64,000 bases of DNA, taken from contig CM051461.1 in assembly GCA_028095005.1 (NCBI GenBank), positions 28,393,432 to 28,457,431 of the forward strand, in the 5' to 3' direction. Under the pieces are notes generated by a model, which had not been told where the DNA came from, did not search any database, and saw only the letters and a program-made list of their open reading frames with translations. Each line of letters begins with the position of its first letter. The stretch's first letter is position 1. The stretch is from Rhynchospora pubera. Taxonomy: Eukaryota; Streptophyta; Magnoliopsida; Poales; Cyperaceae. Positions 12,436 through 23,856 of this stretch are shown piece by piece. A program made the position numbers and the translations under genes.

Positions 12436-12446
12436 TCGGTTCTCCC

Positions 12447-12796
12447 GCGGCAAACTGCGAAAGCCGTGCCGATATTGAATGTTCGCTACATAATACAATA
12501 CACCTTAAAGAACCACTAGATTACTTCCACGTGTCTGTCGGTAATTGTATTATTATTTTCACGAGGTTTTTTACTTGCCAATAGCCAATAGGTCATGCAC
12601 CGTCCTTTTTATCCACAACGCCAGTGCAAACAGGAGGCAGGAAACGGTTTTCAACCTAATTGAAAGATTATTATTTTTTTTTTGTTGAAAATAGCCCTTA
12701 GGCTTCTATTAAAACAGACAGTTCGACGTTACATGAAAATATTATAGTTTAACCTCCCAAACAACAAAATGAACCCAACAGCAGCATCTTTGCCCC
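12447..12796. other. Spacer between two transposons
   Basis: No gene or repeat recognised. Confidence 0.35.
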
Positions 12797-12804
12797 CATA
12801 TAAT

Positions 12805-13117
12805 TAGACCTGTCAGTGATGAAACGTTTTAACGTTTTCGTTCTGTTCCATTGAAACGAAATATTAAACGAAAGTTGAAATGAATTCCGTTTTTAGAAAC
12901 GGAACCGAAATTTGTTAACGTAAATGAAATGTAACACGGAAATGGACTGAAATCAATAAAAAAACGTGAGACGGAACGTTAAATGGAACAAAAATTTATT
13001 ACGTTTGACGAAACGGAACGGAAATGAAACAGCCATTTGGTTCCGTTACCAAAACGGAACAGAAACAGAAATGGCCGTTTCCGTTTTCGTTTCCACAACT
13101 AACGTTTGACAGGCCTA
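12805..13117. mobile_element. Nonautonomous hAT element with ACGGAA subterminal repeats
   Basis: The termini TAGACCTGTCA and TGACAGGCCTA are inverted, and an 8-bp target duplication CATATAAT flanks both sides (12797-12804, 13118-13125), diagnostic of hAT elements. Many copies of ACGGAA/AACGGAAACG and their complement fill the inner arms, typical of subterminal transposase-binding repeats. Confidence 0.88.
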
Positions 13118-13125
13118 CATATAAT

Positions 13126-13770
13126 ACAACAAAAGCAAAAGCAGGCAGTTCTCTTGAAATAAACATAAAAAAGAAACAAGAGTCCATAGCAAAGTAGACC
13201 ATATATAAATACGTAAATTCATGACCTAGAATCCCAACATAATTGAAAGATACTTATCAACTTTGCATTTGCATTTGAGATAAATCAATAATATTTGAAA
13301 TCTTTGTATTTATTGTGCAATAAGTTGGAAGTTTTTGACGTTTTGCTTTTTTTTTAGTTATTATTCTTATATTTTTTATAACTATCACAGTAGCATTTAT
13401 CTATTATTAATCAATTCTTTTTTCAGTGGTAAATTTTAATTCTCAACTATGAGGCTTACACTGTACTTTTTGGAAAAGAGATTGCACAAAAAACTTATGA
13501 TATTATAATATTTGAGACATTTAAATTGTAAATCAATATATTAGAATGTCATGGTGCACAATAGTATATACGTTGCTCTCTTCTTTTAAAAGAAAAAAAG
13601 AACTTAACTTGTACTAAATATTCACTTCAGATGATATATTTCTATTGCATAATCATACTCAACAAATCCAGCAATGCAGCAACAGTAGGCGTCATTAACA
13701 AATTTGACAAATAACAAGGTCGCATACGCAAAATTGCATGGGAGGATTATCCAGAACCATTCCATCTCTC
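13126..13770 (+). promoter_or_regulatory. Upstream region of dehydrin 1
   Basis: Non-coding sequence leading to a TATA box. I do not see clear ABRE (ACGTG) or DRE (CCGAC) boxes near the start, so no stress element is claimed. Confidence 0.4.
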
Positions 13771-13778
13771 TATAAATA
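13771..13778 (+). promoter_or_regulatory. TATA box of dehydrin 1
   Basis: TATAAATA set in CTCTCTATAAATAGAGG, 93 bp upstream of the ATG. This implies a start site near 13800 and a leader of about 70 nt. Confidence 0.75.
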
Positions 13779-13870
13779 GAGGTTCAAGCCAGTGCTTTGA
13801 TCATCAAAACAAAGTCTAATCCATTCCATTCTATTACCAAAAGAAACGAAGAAAACCTCAATCCACAACA

Positions 13871-14158
13871 ATGGCAGGAATCATCCACAAGATAGAGGAG
13901 ACACTCGGCATGGGAGGTGACCACAAGGACGACAAGCACAAGGCCGAGGCACACAAGGAGGCCGAGAAGCACAAGGCTGAGTCACACAAAGAGGGACACA
14001 AGGAGGAACACAAGGAGGGAATAGTGGAGAAGATCAAGGACAAGATCCACGGCGAAGAGCACGGCGAGAAGAAGGATAAGAAGGAGAAGAAGAAGAAGAA
14101 GGAGAAGAAGGAGGGTCATGACGGCCACGAAAGCAGCAGCAGCAGCGACAGCGACTAG
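13871..14158 (+). CDS. KS-type dehydrin (HIRD11-like), intact
   Basis: A 95-residue, very hydrophilic His/Lys/Glu-rich protein. KS-type dehydrins such as Arabidopsis HIRD11 protect membranes and enzymes during drying and cold and can bind metal ions. The N-terminus MAGIIHKIEETLGMGG matches the family start. HK-rich repeats (HKAE, HKEGHKEEHKEG) follow to residue 50, then a K-segment variant EGIVEKIKDKIHG at 49-61, a lysine block KKDKKEKKKKKEKKEG at 67-82, and a serine run with acidic end at 88-95 (the S-segment). The start has a TATA box at the expected distance. There is no intron in the coding part. This is the least changed member of the local family and probably the ancestral copy. Confidence 0.92.
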   Translation: MAGIIHKIEETLGMGGDHKDDKHKAEAHKEAEKHKAESHKEGHKEEHKEGIVEKIKDKIHGEEHGEKKDKKEKKKKKEKKEGHDGHESSSSSDSD

Positions 14159-14980
14159 ATCAGATCAGATCTCGCGGTAATCAACTCAAAATTTTTTATC
14201 TTTTTTTTTAATATTCTGGTAAGATAAGATGTGTGAGGTATTGATATTTTGTTCTCTGGCTTTTTTTTTGTCCTTTTTGTTTTCAGGTTTAGATTGGAGT
14301 GCTGGCTTGCTGATAAGCGAGTTTGTGAGATCAGATTTTATCCTTTTGTTTTTATTGGATGTAATGTTGTAATAGTAAATGGTTGATTATGTAATAATAA
14401 GTTTCTCTAGTGTATTGATATGTGATCTGTGTATCATATTATCATTGTATGGTTTTTGAACTTGTGATATGCACAAAGTTTGAACCGTTGAGAAAAATGT
14501 GCTGTCGTTTGCTAATTGCTATTAGCTTTTCTTGTTTTTTTTTTTTGGTTTAAACGTCTCCGAAATTGGTTTTCTCAAAAATGCATAATGCATGTCAATA
14601 CCGGACCGATTATTTTTGACCAACAAGTAATAAGTAAAATCATCCGAATAAAATGATCAGATTAAGTTCCTGATCAAAATCCTCTTTTTTTTTTTAACAT
14701 GGGATTTCATTTCATTAGAAAATTTATGATCAAATCATCAAAATGAACGGATCTGATGTTATTTGGTTGGAATTTCTATTGGCTGCAACGAAATTCTAAA
14801 AAAATCAATTGAAGTGAAAAAAAAAAAATGAAATCCTGAGTTAAAATACATTTTGATCAAGGCCTAAGAAGAAATAAGGACATGATTCCAACAGGCATCA
14901 GATCAAAACCAATCTATGTTCTGTCCATTTTCTTTCTATCAACCCAGGTACTGAATTTAGGTCAGTCTAAGAAAAAAAGA
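14159..14980 (+). other. Dehydrin 1 3' UTR and spacer
   Basis: The 3' UTR probably extends to AATAATAAG near 14394. A GTAATC...TTTTCAG pair within it could be a 3' UTR intron, unproven. The rest is AT-rich. Confidence 0.4.
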
Positions 14981-14983
14981 TAG

Positions 14984-15893
14984 AAATGATTGGATATAAT
15001 CCCTTTAATCTTCTCCATTTGGATATAACCCCCTACAATCATTAAAATTAGAAATAACCCCCTCTAATCATCTTCTTCAAGGATATAACCCCTTTTACTG
15101 ATTTTTTATTTTTTAAAATTAGAAAAAAATTAGTAGCATAATTTTATGACTAAATTGCCCTGCTTGCAACAAACGCTTCATCTTCTTTTTGTTTCAAAAT
15201 CGCTGTTCTCTCTCTCCCCAAAGAAGAAAAGTGCAGACAAATTAATCAAATGTGGGCCCTTCTACATTCTTAACTATTCAACAAGTAGTTTCCCAAAAAA
15301 ATATTTCATCCAACCTTATAGATGAGAAGAAATGGGGAAAACAATTACGAAGGTCTTAGGCAAAAGAAGTTAAATCAGTGAGCCAAGGGGACTGCTTATT
15401 AATCTTAAATTAGCCACTCATTTTCGGATCTGAAAGAAAATAAAGAAGGTTAAGAATCAATAATAAGATCAAATTCAAAATTGTGCCTTCGATCCTAAAC
15501 CAAACGGTACTTACTTAAACCTTCGTGATTTTTTTTCCCATTTCTTCTCATCTCCAAATTTTGATAAGATTCTTCACTTGCGAATGAAATTTATTTTTTA
15601 GAACTTAGCTTGTCAAATAGTAGCCATCATTTGATTACTTTATCCACATTCTTTTTGGTGAAGAAAGACCAGCAACTTATAGAAGCACAAGGAAGATGGA
15701 ATGATTTAGAGGGAGGACAATTTGGTCATCAAATTATACTGTTAACTTTTTTCTAATTAAAAAATATTAAAATTAGTGAAAAGGGGTTATTATCCCTAAT
15801 GGAGATGATTAGAGGGGTTTATTTCCAATTTTAATGATTACAGGGGTTATATCCAATTGGAGAAAATTAGAGGGGGTTATATTCAATTTTCCC
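14984..15893. mobile_element. Long-TIR nonautonomous element, probably Mutator-like
   Basis: The first and last roughly 120 bp are inverted repeats built from tandem GGATATAACCCC-type phrases: the left arm has ATTTGGATATAACCCCCTAC and AATAACCCCCTCTAATCATC, the right arm their complements. The inside, about 670 bp, has no ORF. I could not find a clear target duplication, so the exact ends are uncertain by several bases. Confidence 0.7.
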
Positions 15894-16481
15894 AATGGAT
15901 TAATTAGTAAGACATTTATTTATCACAATATCATGGGCCATGGCTAGGATTTCTCTAACAAATAAAAGCAAATATGTAAAATAATGGTTAAATTAATAAT
16001 AATTGTACGACAGACAGAGGACAGACCGTACCCAAGTACAATTCTAACCGGACGGTCTACGTGGAATAATGTGCTACAGCAATTAATTAATAATAATAAT
16101 TAATAAATACGGACAAATGGAAGACTCCCTTTAAATTTATTACAAAATCTCCCTCATTATTATCTGTTTTAAATCTTGACTAATTAAACAGATCACATTC
16201 CTAACAGGGGGTACCGCAAAAAATTGAAGCGATTTGTTGTGTCCGACCATCCCCAACAGCTCAACTATTCTTACCTTTCTGGTTTGCTAATTATTTTTTT
16301 TGCAAAACAATCTTCAATTCTTCATGTACTACAAAAACTATGGCAGCAAATTGATCTACAACATCAATCAAGAATTCATGTATTTTATCATTAAAATTCA
16401 AACAAAAAATTTAAAACAAATCGTTTTGTTCTTTATTAAACAACAAAAGTTGGAAAGGGGGCATATATGAATATATATATA
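15894..16481. other. Intergenic, no feature seen
   Basis: AT-rich spacer ending in a short (AT)n tract that hosts the next element. Confidence 0.35.
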
Positions 16482-16873
16482 GGATGGCTAACGTGCCATC
16501 GATGGCACAGAGGGTCCTGTGCCATCAAGTCATTTTTCAAGATCCAAAATTCAAATTGTCAATCCAAACCGTTTAAGTTGTTCTCCATAATGAAATATCA
16601 TTGGAAACAAAATTTTATATTTTTTCGAATTTTTTTTCTATTTATTATGATACTTTTAAAAATATTATGATTAGAGTATTTCAGGCCCTCCAACTTGAAA
16701 ATATCATTATAAATAGCAAAAAATTTTGAAAAAATATAAAATTTGGTCTGCAAGAGTATTTCAATATTGTGATCAACTTGAACGGTTTGGATCGACCTTT
16801 TGAATTTTATATCTCGAAAAACAGATCGATAGAAAATTGATGGTACGTGCCATGGATGGTGCGTTAGCCATCC
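16482..16873. mobile_element. Foldback MITE in a TA microsatellite, copy A
   Basis: The ends GGATGGCTAACGTGCCATC and GGATGGTGCGTTAGCCATCC fold back. Almost the whole 392 bp is palindromic, with arms containing AATCCAAACCGTTTAAG and its complement. TA repeats flank both sides. No ORF. Relatives at 16891, 38915 and 39338 share the arm core but have different tips. Confidence 0.8.
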
Positions 16874-16890
16874 TCATATATATATATATA

Positions 16891-17145
16891 GATTGGCTAA
16901 AGTATACTCCAGCATACGGATCAAATCCGTATGCTAGAGTTGTTTCTCAAAATCTAAAATTCAAACAGTCGATCCAAACCGTTTAAAATGTTCTCCGTAT
17001 AAAAATATCTTTCAAGGCCAAATTTTATATTTTTTAAATTTTTTTGCTATATATTATGCTATTTTCAAATTGAATGGTCAGAAATACTCATTTACATTGT
17101 TTTTTTGAAATAGCATAATATATAGTAAAAAAATTCGAAAAAATA
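16891..17145. mobile_element. Foldback MITE, copy B, truncated
   Basis: It starts directly after a (TA)n run with GATTGGCTAAAGTATACTCC and contains GATCCAAACCGTTTAAAATG and the central palindrome around TTTGAAATAGCATAATATAT. The second arm breaks off near 17145, so the right terminus is lost. Confidence 0.7.
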
Positions 17146-18954
17146 AGAAGTCTCCCATGTATGGTCGATAAAATTAAAATCACACCTTACCAAAAAAAAA
17201 AATTAAAATCATAGGTTACCATATTATCTCAATAATTCCCAATATGTACCAGGATACTCTAGAACATTAATATAATAAATAATTAACTATACAAATAATA
17301 ATTACATTGAGACTAAATTCTTTTCCACCGGTTAGCTAATACTATATCGATTATTCAGGGCTATAAATGAAAAGTTAAAAAATTCCAGTTTCAGCTGGGG
17401 AGCTTAGTGCTAGTTGTATATTGGATATACATGCGATAACACTGGAACGGTTTATGACTGATAACTCAACTTGATAATGCAAAAGACTATCCGAAGCTCC
17501 CTTGTCATGACCTAGACCTGAATTGAGAATCAACGTTTTGAACAGCCTAACCCAAACAGCCTAACGCAATTTATGTGCGTCCAAACAGAGAGAGGTCCCC
17601 TTTTCTTGTCCAAAACATGGAAGTGTCAGTTAGCATGCTGATTAACAAACATGTAAATAAAAATTTAAAAATTGTAATTCCACTGCCTATATTAGGGGTG
17701 TATTGCCCAATGATATCTAATACAATATTCTGCTCCTTTCTTATTGGGCTAACCATGGGAGAGTAAATAATAGTTGCTCTACGGCCCATATTGGTTTAAA
17801 TTTATACTTGCTTTGAATCATTACCCAATTATGCTCGGCTCCCCTAGACTCCTACTTTTGCATAGACGGAAAGGCTGTGGCCGCTGTGCTATCCAAGTCA
17901 AATATTTTATTTGATTGAATGCTAGAACAATTTATTTGGACCATCTAAGTTTTATCTCCTTTTAGAGTAGAAATAAACTCTGATTTTATCCATCTGTTTT
18001 GGATTGTATAGTGATCGCATTTCTCATTAATAGTGAATAAAATTTGTTGTTTAGTAAAACACAATTTTAATGAAACAGCAGGGGTTGCCTTATTTCATAT
18101 AAAAATAGAGTTAAGAAGAAAACATATACTGGTCAAAGAGGGACCCCAACAGGACAGAACTTTATCTCCTTAAAGCACTAGAAAGGAGAAAAGTACAAGA
18201 AAACAAAATCTTTTGTTCAAACTCAATGAAAATGTAAGAAATTTTCAATGGAAAAAAGTAAGAAACTATCTTTAGCACTCATTTCGTCAAAAGTTCTAGT
18301 GCTTTTTCGAAGGCGCAAAAGTTCTAGTGCTTATTTGATCATTGTTAGAGATTAATTATATTTAATTAGTTCAACGATTTACTGCATCAATGTCATGAAA
18401 ACTTAGCCTCTCTATCAATTAATACTGCTAAAAGGTAAATCTTACCAGATTAAAGCTTTTTATAGTTTAATAAGCAGATTGTAAGAAACTAATTTTTATT
18501 TTACTGAAGGTTAATTTGGAGATATTATCAACTGAGGAGAGACTGGAAAGCTAGCCATAAGTCATGTGTGCATTTAGATCTTTAACTGAACAAAATAATA
18601 CGGACTAGTAAACCCTTTAATCAGGACTTCATTGTACTAACTATTACAAATGGTCATTTTTTGAAAGTAAATTTGAACTGTTATGGGTCTCCAAAAAAAC
18701 CATGCCAGATTGCACCTAAGACAGGATGAAGGTAATTTCCTGGCTCAAATTAGATAAACGTGTAGACTATTCAAGTTTGAAAAAACATTTAAAAAAAAAA
18801 GAACAGAGCAATAAGTTACAGAATTTCTAGAATATCATTTATGTTGGTCAATATATTTTCTACCCTGAGGCCTGAGTTTCTTTAATTGAGCAATCAACAC
18901 AAAGATTCTCTCCTTCTAGACTCCCTGTAGAATTCAAGCTGTATTTCATCATCC
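17146..18954. other. Gene-free intergenic DNA, upstream of dehydrin 2
   Basis: No gene, RNA or bounded repeat recognised. The last few hundred bases are the presumed promoter of the next locus. Confidence 0.4.
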
Positions 18955-18962
18955 TATAAATG
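18955..18962 (+). promoter_or_regulatory. TATA box of dehydrin 2
   Basis: TATAAATG in CATCCTATAAATGGGAG, 108 bp upstream of the ATG, the same spacing as in dehydrin 1. Confidence 0.65.
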
Positions 18963-19062
18963 GGAGACCTCGGCAATCTTGTTATCTCCACAATCCATCA
19001 ACACCTTTTTTGCTTTAAGAGAAACGAAAGATCAACAAAGATTAAAGTGAAAGGCGAAAAGG

Positions 19063-19532
19063 ATGGAAGGTATCAAGAGCAAGATTGAGGAGAAGCTTCA
19101 CAAGGGGGGAGACAAGGAGGAGAAACAGAAGGAGGTTAAGCAAGGGCCACTTGAAAAGATTAAGGAAAAGATGAGTAAAGGGAAAGAGGGGCATCAGGAG
19201 GAGCACAAGGATGATCACAAGGAGTCGCGATTGATAAAATCAAGGAGAAGGTTAACAAAGTTAAGGAGGGTCGCAAGGAGGGACAGAAGGAGGAGCACAA
19301 AGAGAGAGAGAGTATAATTGACAAAATCAAGGACAAGATGCATAAAGGCGTGGGTGACAAGGAGAGTGGAGACCACAAGGAGGGACCGTTCGAAAAGACC
19401 AAGGAAAAAATCAACAAAGGAAAGGATGGAAACAAGAAAAAGGAAAAGGAAAAGGAACACAGTGAGAAAAGCGAGAAAAAAGAAGAGGAGAAAAAGGAGA
19501 AGGAAGAGCACCATGGCCATGATCAATCGTGA
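19063..19532 (+). pseudogene. KS-type dehydrin with five K-like segments, one frameshift
   Basis: The frame opens MEGIKSKIEEKLHKGGDKEE and GPLEKIKEKMSKGK, two K-like segments. Near 19225-19235, after HKDDHKES, the family sequence jumps to another frame, where IDKIKEKVNK, IIDKIKDKMHKG and FEKTKEKINKGK continue and the protein closes with a lysine/glutamate block and HHGHDQS. The shift equals one missing base (or two extra). The uninterrupted first frame would stop at 19317 after 84 residues with a basic, non-dehydrin tail. Five tandem amphipathic segments make it longer than the other members. It is either a recent pseudogene, a real truncated product, or an assembly error; the TATA box is kept and no other damage is seen. 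Confidence 0.7.
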
Positions 19533-20989
19533 TTAGATGATGATGAATATTTCATTTCATTTGCTCTCCATTTTGAATATTTTATTTTTTAAATGCGGTT
19601 TACTCTGTGTGTGGCCTGCAAAATAATTTGTTGATACCTGACCTATATATCACAAATCTTGTTTTTCTATTTTGACAAACTAAAGCATGAAATTAATAAA
19701 CAAATGAAATTAAGAAGTGCATGCCACGAATGCCTGGAAAGATATAGAACTTGCTTACTGAACCCGCTTTCTGGTTATTCCCGTTTTATGTGAATGGTGA
19801 AGTGAAATTTGCTTGTCTCTTTCATCTCCATATCATTACATCCTGCTCCCACAATATTTGACTCCATTGTAATCGATCCCTCAACTTATTTCTTATGTCA
19901 CGTGCTGGTCTCTATATTGACTATTGAGAGCTCAGAGCTTAAATGGAAGATGCCACTTAGGTTGCTCTCTAGATCGAATGATGTGCTCTTGAAGCAGATA
20001 TATATTAGCAGTTAAATATCAATGAGGCTTCTTTTACTTCCGCACTTCCACTTCATGGTCACACAAGCTAGCATTGTGAGTTGCCACAAATATACACTCA
20101 GCATATTCATAAAATACAGAAATGTGTCCTTTCAGCTCCTTTCAATAAAATTAGATATATCAGAATTGATCAAATTTTTTGGGCCAATTTTTTCAGCCCA
20201 GCTGTTCATAACTTTGATGGAACGGTCTTTCTCTTTTGAGGAAAAAGTCCATATAAAAAGATTGGTCACTGCAGAATATGCCTTTTTCTTATACCTTGCA
20301 ACTGTTGGACATTAATGACAGTTCTTTTGATAATAGTATACTTATCTCTTGTTTGCTTGAGAGATAAGTGCTGGTCTAGTAATGATGAGTTGATCATAAG
20401 TGAAATTGGAAGTCAAAATGTTTTTCTTTACACACACATGCATAAAAATTAATCTACAATTTTAATAACAAGGGGCGTTTGGATCATCTAAGAATAAAAT
20501 TATGGTAAGTTATTCGGAGTAAAAAATATTATTCCTAAATGATCAAGAATAATTTTTTTGAGATTTAGAGTGCTATATTTAAGTGGTCCAATATTCGGAT
20601 TAAATTTTTATTCTTAAAATGTTTGAATTATTTTCTTAATGTCGATTAAGAAGTTGTCGGGAGATGAGGGAACCACACGGGAAGTGGCAGAAGGAACAGA
20701 GGAATAGAGGGTGAGGGTGAGTGCAGGGAACAAAGGGTAAAGCGGAAATAGAAATCACGTACGAAAGGGTTATTTTCAGAAAAAGGAGATTTGCACCTTT
20801 ACCAAAAATGGTTAATGATTACTTAGTTGCCTTAGAGCTTAATTGTAATTATCAGTCCTATTTTTTAAATAAGCACTCTTTACAATTCTAGACCTCTTTT
20901 TTTTTATCTTTTTTATTTAAAATTCTAAGTCAGCCCTCTAAGAGTTTTAGATATCTTAATGGTCTCTTTAAAATTTTTATTCATTGTGG
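19533..20989. other. Gene-free spacer after dehydrin 2
   Basis: I see no supported gene. A GGGGCGTTTGGATCA start near 20472 hints at another TIR element, but I found no matching end. Confidence 0.35.
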
Positions 20990-21232
20990 CTTGTGCATTT
21001 TATTTTTGAAGCACTCTCGACGTTGGCTATCAGATCATCGGTATTCCGAAGTGGTAGCAATCTTGTCTCCAATAAAAATAATGAAAATTCAGGGAGACTT
21101 TTTAAATTTTTAAAAGAAAAATATCGATAATAGATGGAGAGAAATTCATCAGAAGTAAAAGCATGTCACAATATATGGAACTGTATTTCTTTTTATGAAA
21201 TATCAAATGTGTCGTGAATTTGATATAATTCA

Positions 21233-22085
21233 TTTTTTATTTGAACCAAAAACTTCCAAAAGAAGGGAACCAAAACTTTAACAAGTTAAAAAGCCAAGTC
21301 TTACAACTAAGCAAAACCAGTGTTCAGTGGTGACCAGGGGCCATTGCTGGGCTTCAAAAAAAAGAAAAAAAGCAAATATATCCGAGCTTCGACACAGAAC
21401 AACAACAAACTAAAAATTAATTTTAACAGCAGAAAAAAAAAAGCAGCTGGAAAGAGCAAGGATGAGAGATGTCATTCGTGGTTTGCCCATCTCTCATTTC
21501 TTTTCTTGGCTGCTGCTTGGTGATTTGTCAAGTCCCTAAAGATTTTTTTCATTTCTGCATTGAAACCTGTCCAGTGAGAGAATAAATTGGAAGTATTGAA
21601 ATACATAGAATTTAAGAAAAAAATTTTTTTTGGACCTAAAAATGCAACTATTTCTCTCGTTCCATACTATCCAACACCAGATGGCTAGCAAGGTCTATTG
21701 ATACTATACCACATCCTATTGAAAGATGAACAATCTACACTAATTCCTCTCCGGTTGAACAAATTGACTCATGTCCAAAACCCCCTTGTGAAAGGACAAT
21801 TTAGGAATAAATGATCTATCGTCTCTGAATCATAGCAAAAGGCATACTTATTAGGTCCCTGCCACTCTTTTCTTTGAAGATTATCTACAGTGAGAATTTT
21901 ATTGTTGATTATCAACCACGTATAGTTTTGTCTTCAAGAGTACCTTACAAGGCCAAACTGTAGTATTTAGGTCTGTGGTGACTCCAGTGTTGTTTAAGAA
22001 AGAGTAAAAAGAGCTAACAAGATGGATCCCTTTCTATTACATTGCCAAACAACTGAATCAGCAGAGGTGAGAGAGGTGTTTTGAA
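21233..22085 (-). mobile_element. L1-type LINE 3' fragment, antisense
   Basis: It is flanked by a 12-bp duplication TGATATAATTCA (21221-21232, 22086-22097). Block B has a single copy, so this is a clean insertion. On the minus strand, around 21870-21770, the frame reads FCYDSETIDHLFLNCPFTRG, the zinc-knuckle reverse-transcriptase (zf-RVT) tail of plant L1 elements, followed by a stop. The plus-strand left edge is T-rich, matching a poly(A) end on the minus strand. 5'-truncated and dead. Confidence 0.82.
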
Positions 22086-22139
22086 TGATATAATTCAAAT
22101 TTATACTCGACAAAGTGATGTATCTTTGTTAATAACAAT

Positions 22140-22328
22140 GTCTCCGTTTGGATGTGTTGAGAATAAGGTAGGAAGAAGGAAGAAGGGAAGAAATTTATTG
22201 GGAAGGGATAAATTTATTGGGAAGTGTGTAACTTTTGTGAAGAGTTTGAATGGTTAGGAATAAATTTATTGAAAAAAATTCCTTATTCCTTATTCCTTCT
22301 TCCCACTTTCCACCATCCAAACACAGCC
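22140..22328 (+). mobile_element. Short TIR MITE (CGTTTGGAT family), copy 3
   Basis: Ends GTCTCCGTTTGGAT and ATCCAAACACAGCC with a 3-bp duplication AAT on each side (22137-22139, 22329-22331). The paralogous site in block B, near 30480, lacks it. Confidence 0.85.
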
Positions 22329-22761
22329 AATATAATTAATAAATCGAAGGAAATTACCAACGAGCAAAAGCACTTCTCAAATTCTAAATGCTAAAAGTTG
22401 TCCTTTCATTTTTATGTTCTATATTTCCGTATTCCTTTTGTATGTATGTGATCCAATTGACAATTTGACATATGGTTTCTACTTACAAATCCCTACAAAT
22501 TGCTATGTAGTCCCTTTATCGGAAAAAAAAAAATCAAACCTTTTGATTTTGTCGAAATTAAAAGTACTCATAAGAAATTTTATATTTCAAACTTACAATT
22601 TCCATTTAATATGCGTTGTTATCTACTGTTTGATTCAGGACCGGATGTGCATAATCCTTTTTTTCCCCCCTCCCCATTTGAAATTGCGATGCAGTGCATG
22701 TAAATTGTGAAGTACTCTTTTTCATCTTGTTCAAAGAATATTTTTACCGTTTCCTTCGGAA

Positions 22762-23838
22762 CCAGAGTTGACTTTGCCAAAATCTTTGACACTGTCTCTT
22801 GGACCTTTCTCACTAATGTCTTTACTGAGAGAGGTTTTCCATCGGCTTGGATTTCCTGGGTCCTATAAATTTTTCTGTTCCTCCTCAGCGGTCAAAGTCA
22901 ATGGAGAATTTTCCTCTTTTTTCAAACACAAGAAGAGTTTAAGGCAGGGTGATCATTTATCACCGTTGTTGTTCATTATGGTTGCAGATGCACTGCGATG
23001 CTTCTTCAATAATGCTTCCTCACTTATCACTGGGCCAATCTTAATTCTCTCTCGAGCTCTACAATATGCTGATGACACTATCATACTTATGGAGGCCAAT
23101 CCACGAAATCTTCTTATTGTCTCGGAGGTTCTTTCTAATTTTGCTTCTTTATTGGGACTACGAGTTAATGATGCTAAATGTCTTTTCGTTCCAATCTCAA
23201 TCCGTGATTCAGCCTTCTCCCAAATTGCTTCTATTCTAAAATGCCGACCAAAGGTCCTTCCTATAACATACTTAGGTTTACCTTTTTCTATTCGACGTTC
23301 CAGAAAGATCCACTTTCAACCTCTAATCACTACTTTTCAGCGAAGACTGGATGGATGGAAAGCAAGATTTCTTTCGTTAGGAGGTCGACTCATCCTCGTA
23401 AAATCTGTCCTCACAGCTCTTCCTCTACACTATATGCAAGTCTTCAAATTACCACCTTGGCTTATTAAGCACCTCGAGGGTATTCGAAGGAGGTTTTTTT
23501 GGAAAGGTAAAGAGAAATGTCTTGGAGGTCACTGCTTAGTAAATTGGTCAAAATATTGCCTTCCGAAAGAAAATGGTGGACTTTGATCTGCAACGCCAGA
23601 ATCAAACTCTACTAATGAAATGGTTGTGGAAATTAAAGCATAAACCATCCTTTGTCTGGGCATCCACAGTACAGCTTCTTTATAGTACCACTGATATCAA
23701 TGATTTAAACAACTGTGGAATTTCTTATGGCTTAACAGATATACTACAGCAGGGGCCTTTGTTTAACCTCTCATTCAATCCTGCCTACGGTAACTTACCG
23801 ACAACATGGAAACTGACTCCTAATGGAATTTTCTCTTC
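22762..23838 (+). pseudogene. L1-type LINE reverse transcriptase, 5' part of a split, truncated copy
   Basis: The copy starts inside the reverse transcriptase at DFAKIFDTVSW. The open frame 22768-23586 keeps KSLRQGDHLSPLLFIMVADA and the catalytic ALQYADDTIIL, then YLGLPF, the thumb (WKARFLSLGGRLILVKSVL) and the end KENGGL. A stop at 23584 and a frameshift near 23575 follow, after which LLMKWLWKLKHKPSFVW continues in another frame until the RTE insertion. The endonuclease and the first half of RT are missing. Block B shows the uninterrupted target at CTTCGGAACCAG. Confidence 0.88.
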
Positions 23839-23856
23839 GACTAGTGTCTACCAATT
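23839..23856 (+). repeat. Left target-site duplication of the RTE element
   Basis: GACTAGTGTCTACCAATT, repeated exactly at 27344-27361. Eighteen perfect bases mark a young target-primed insertion into the L1 copy. Confidence 0.95.

Noticed and set aside
17820..17905. Possible tRNA gene
   Set aside because: A few stem-like bases but no cloverleaf, no B box and no acceptor pairing that I could fit. I found no tRNA or rRNA in the window.
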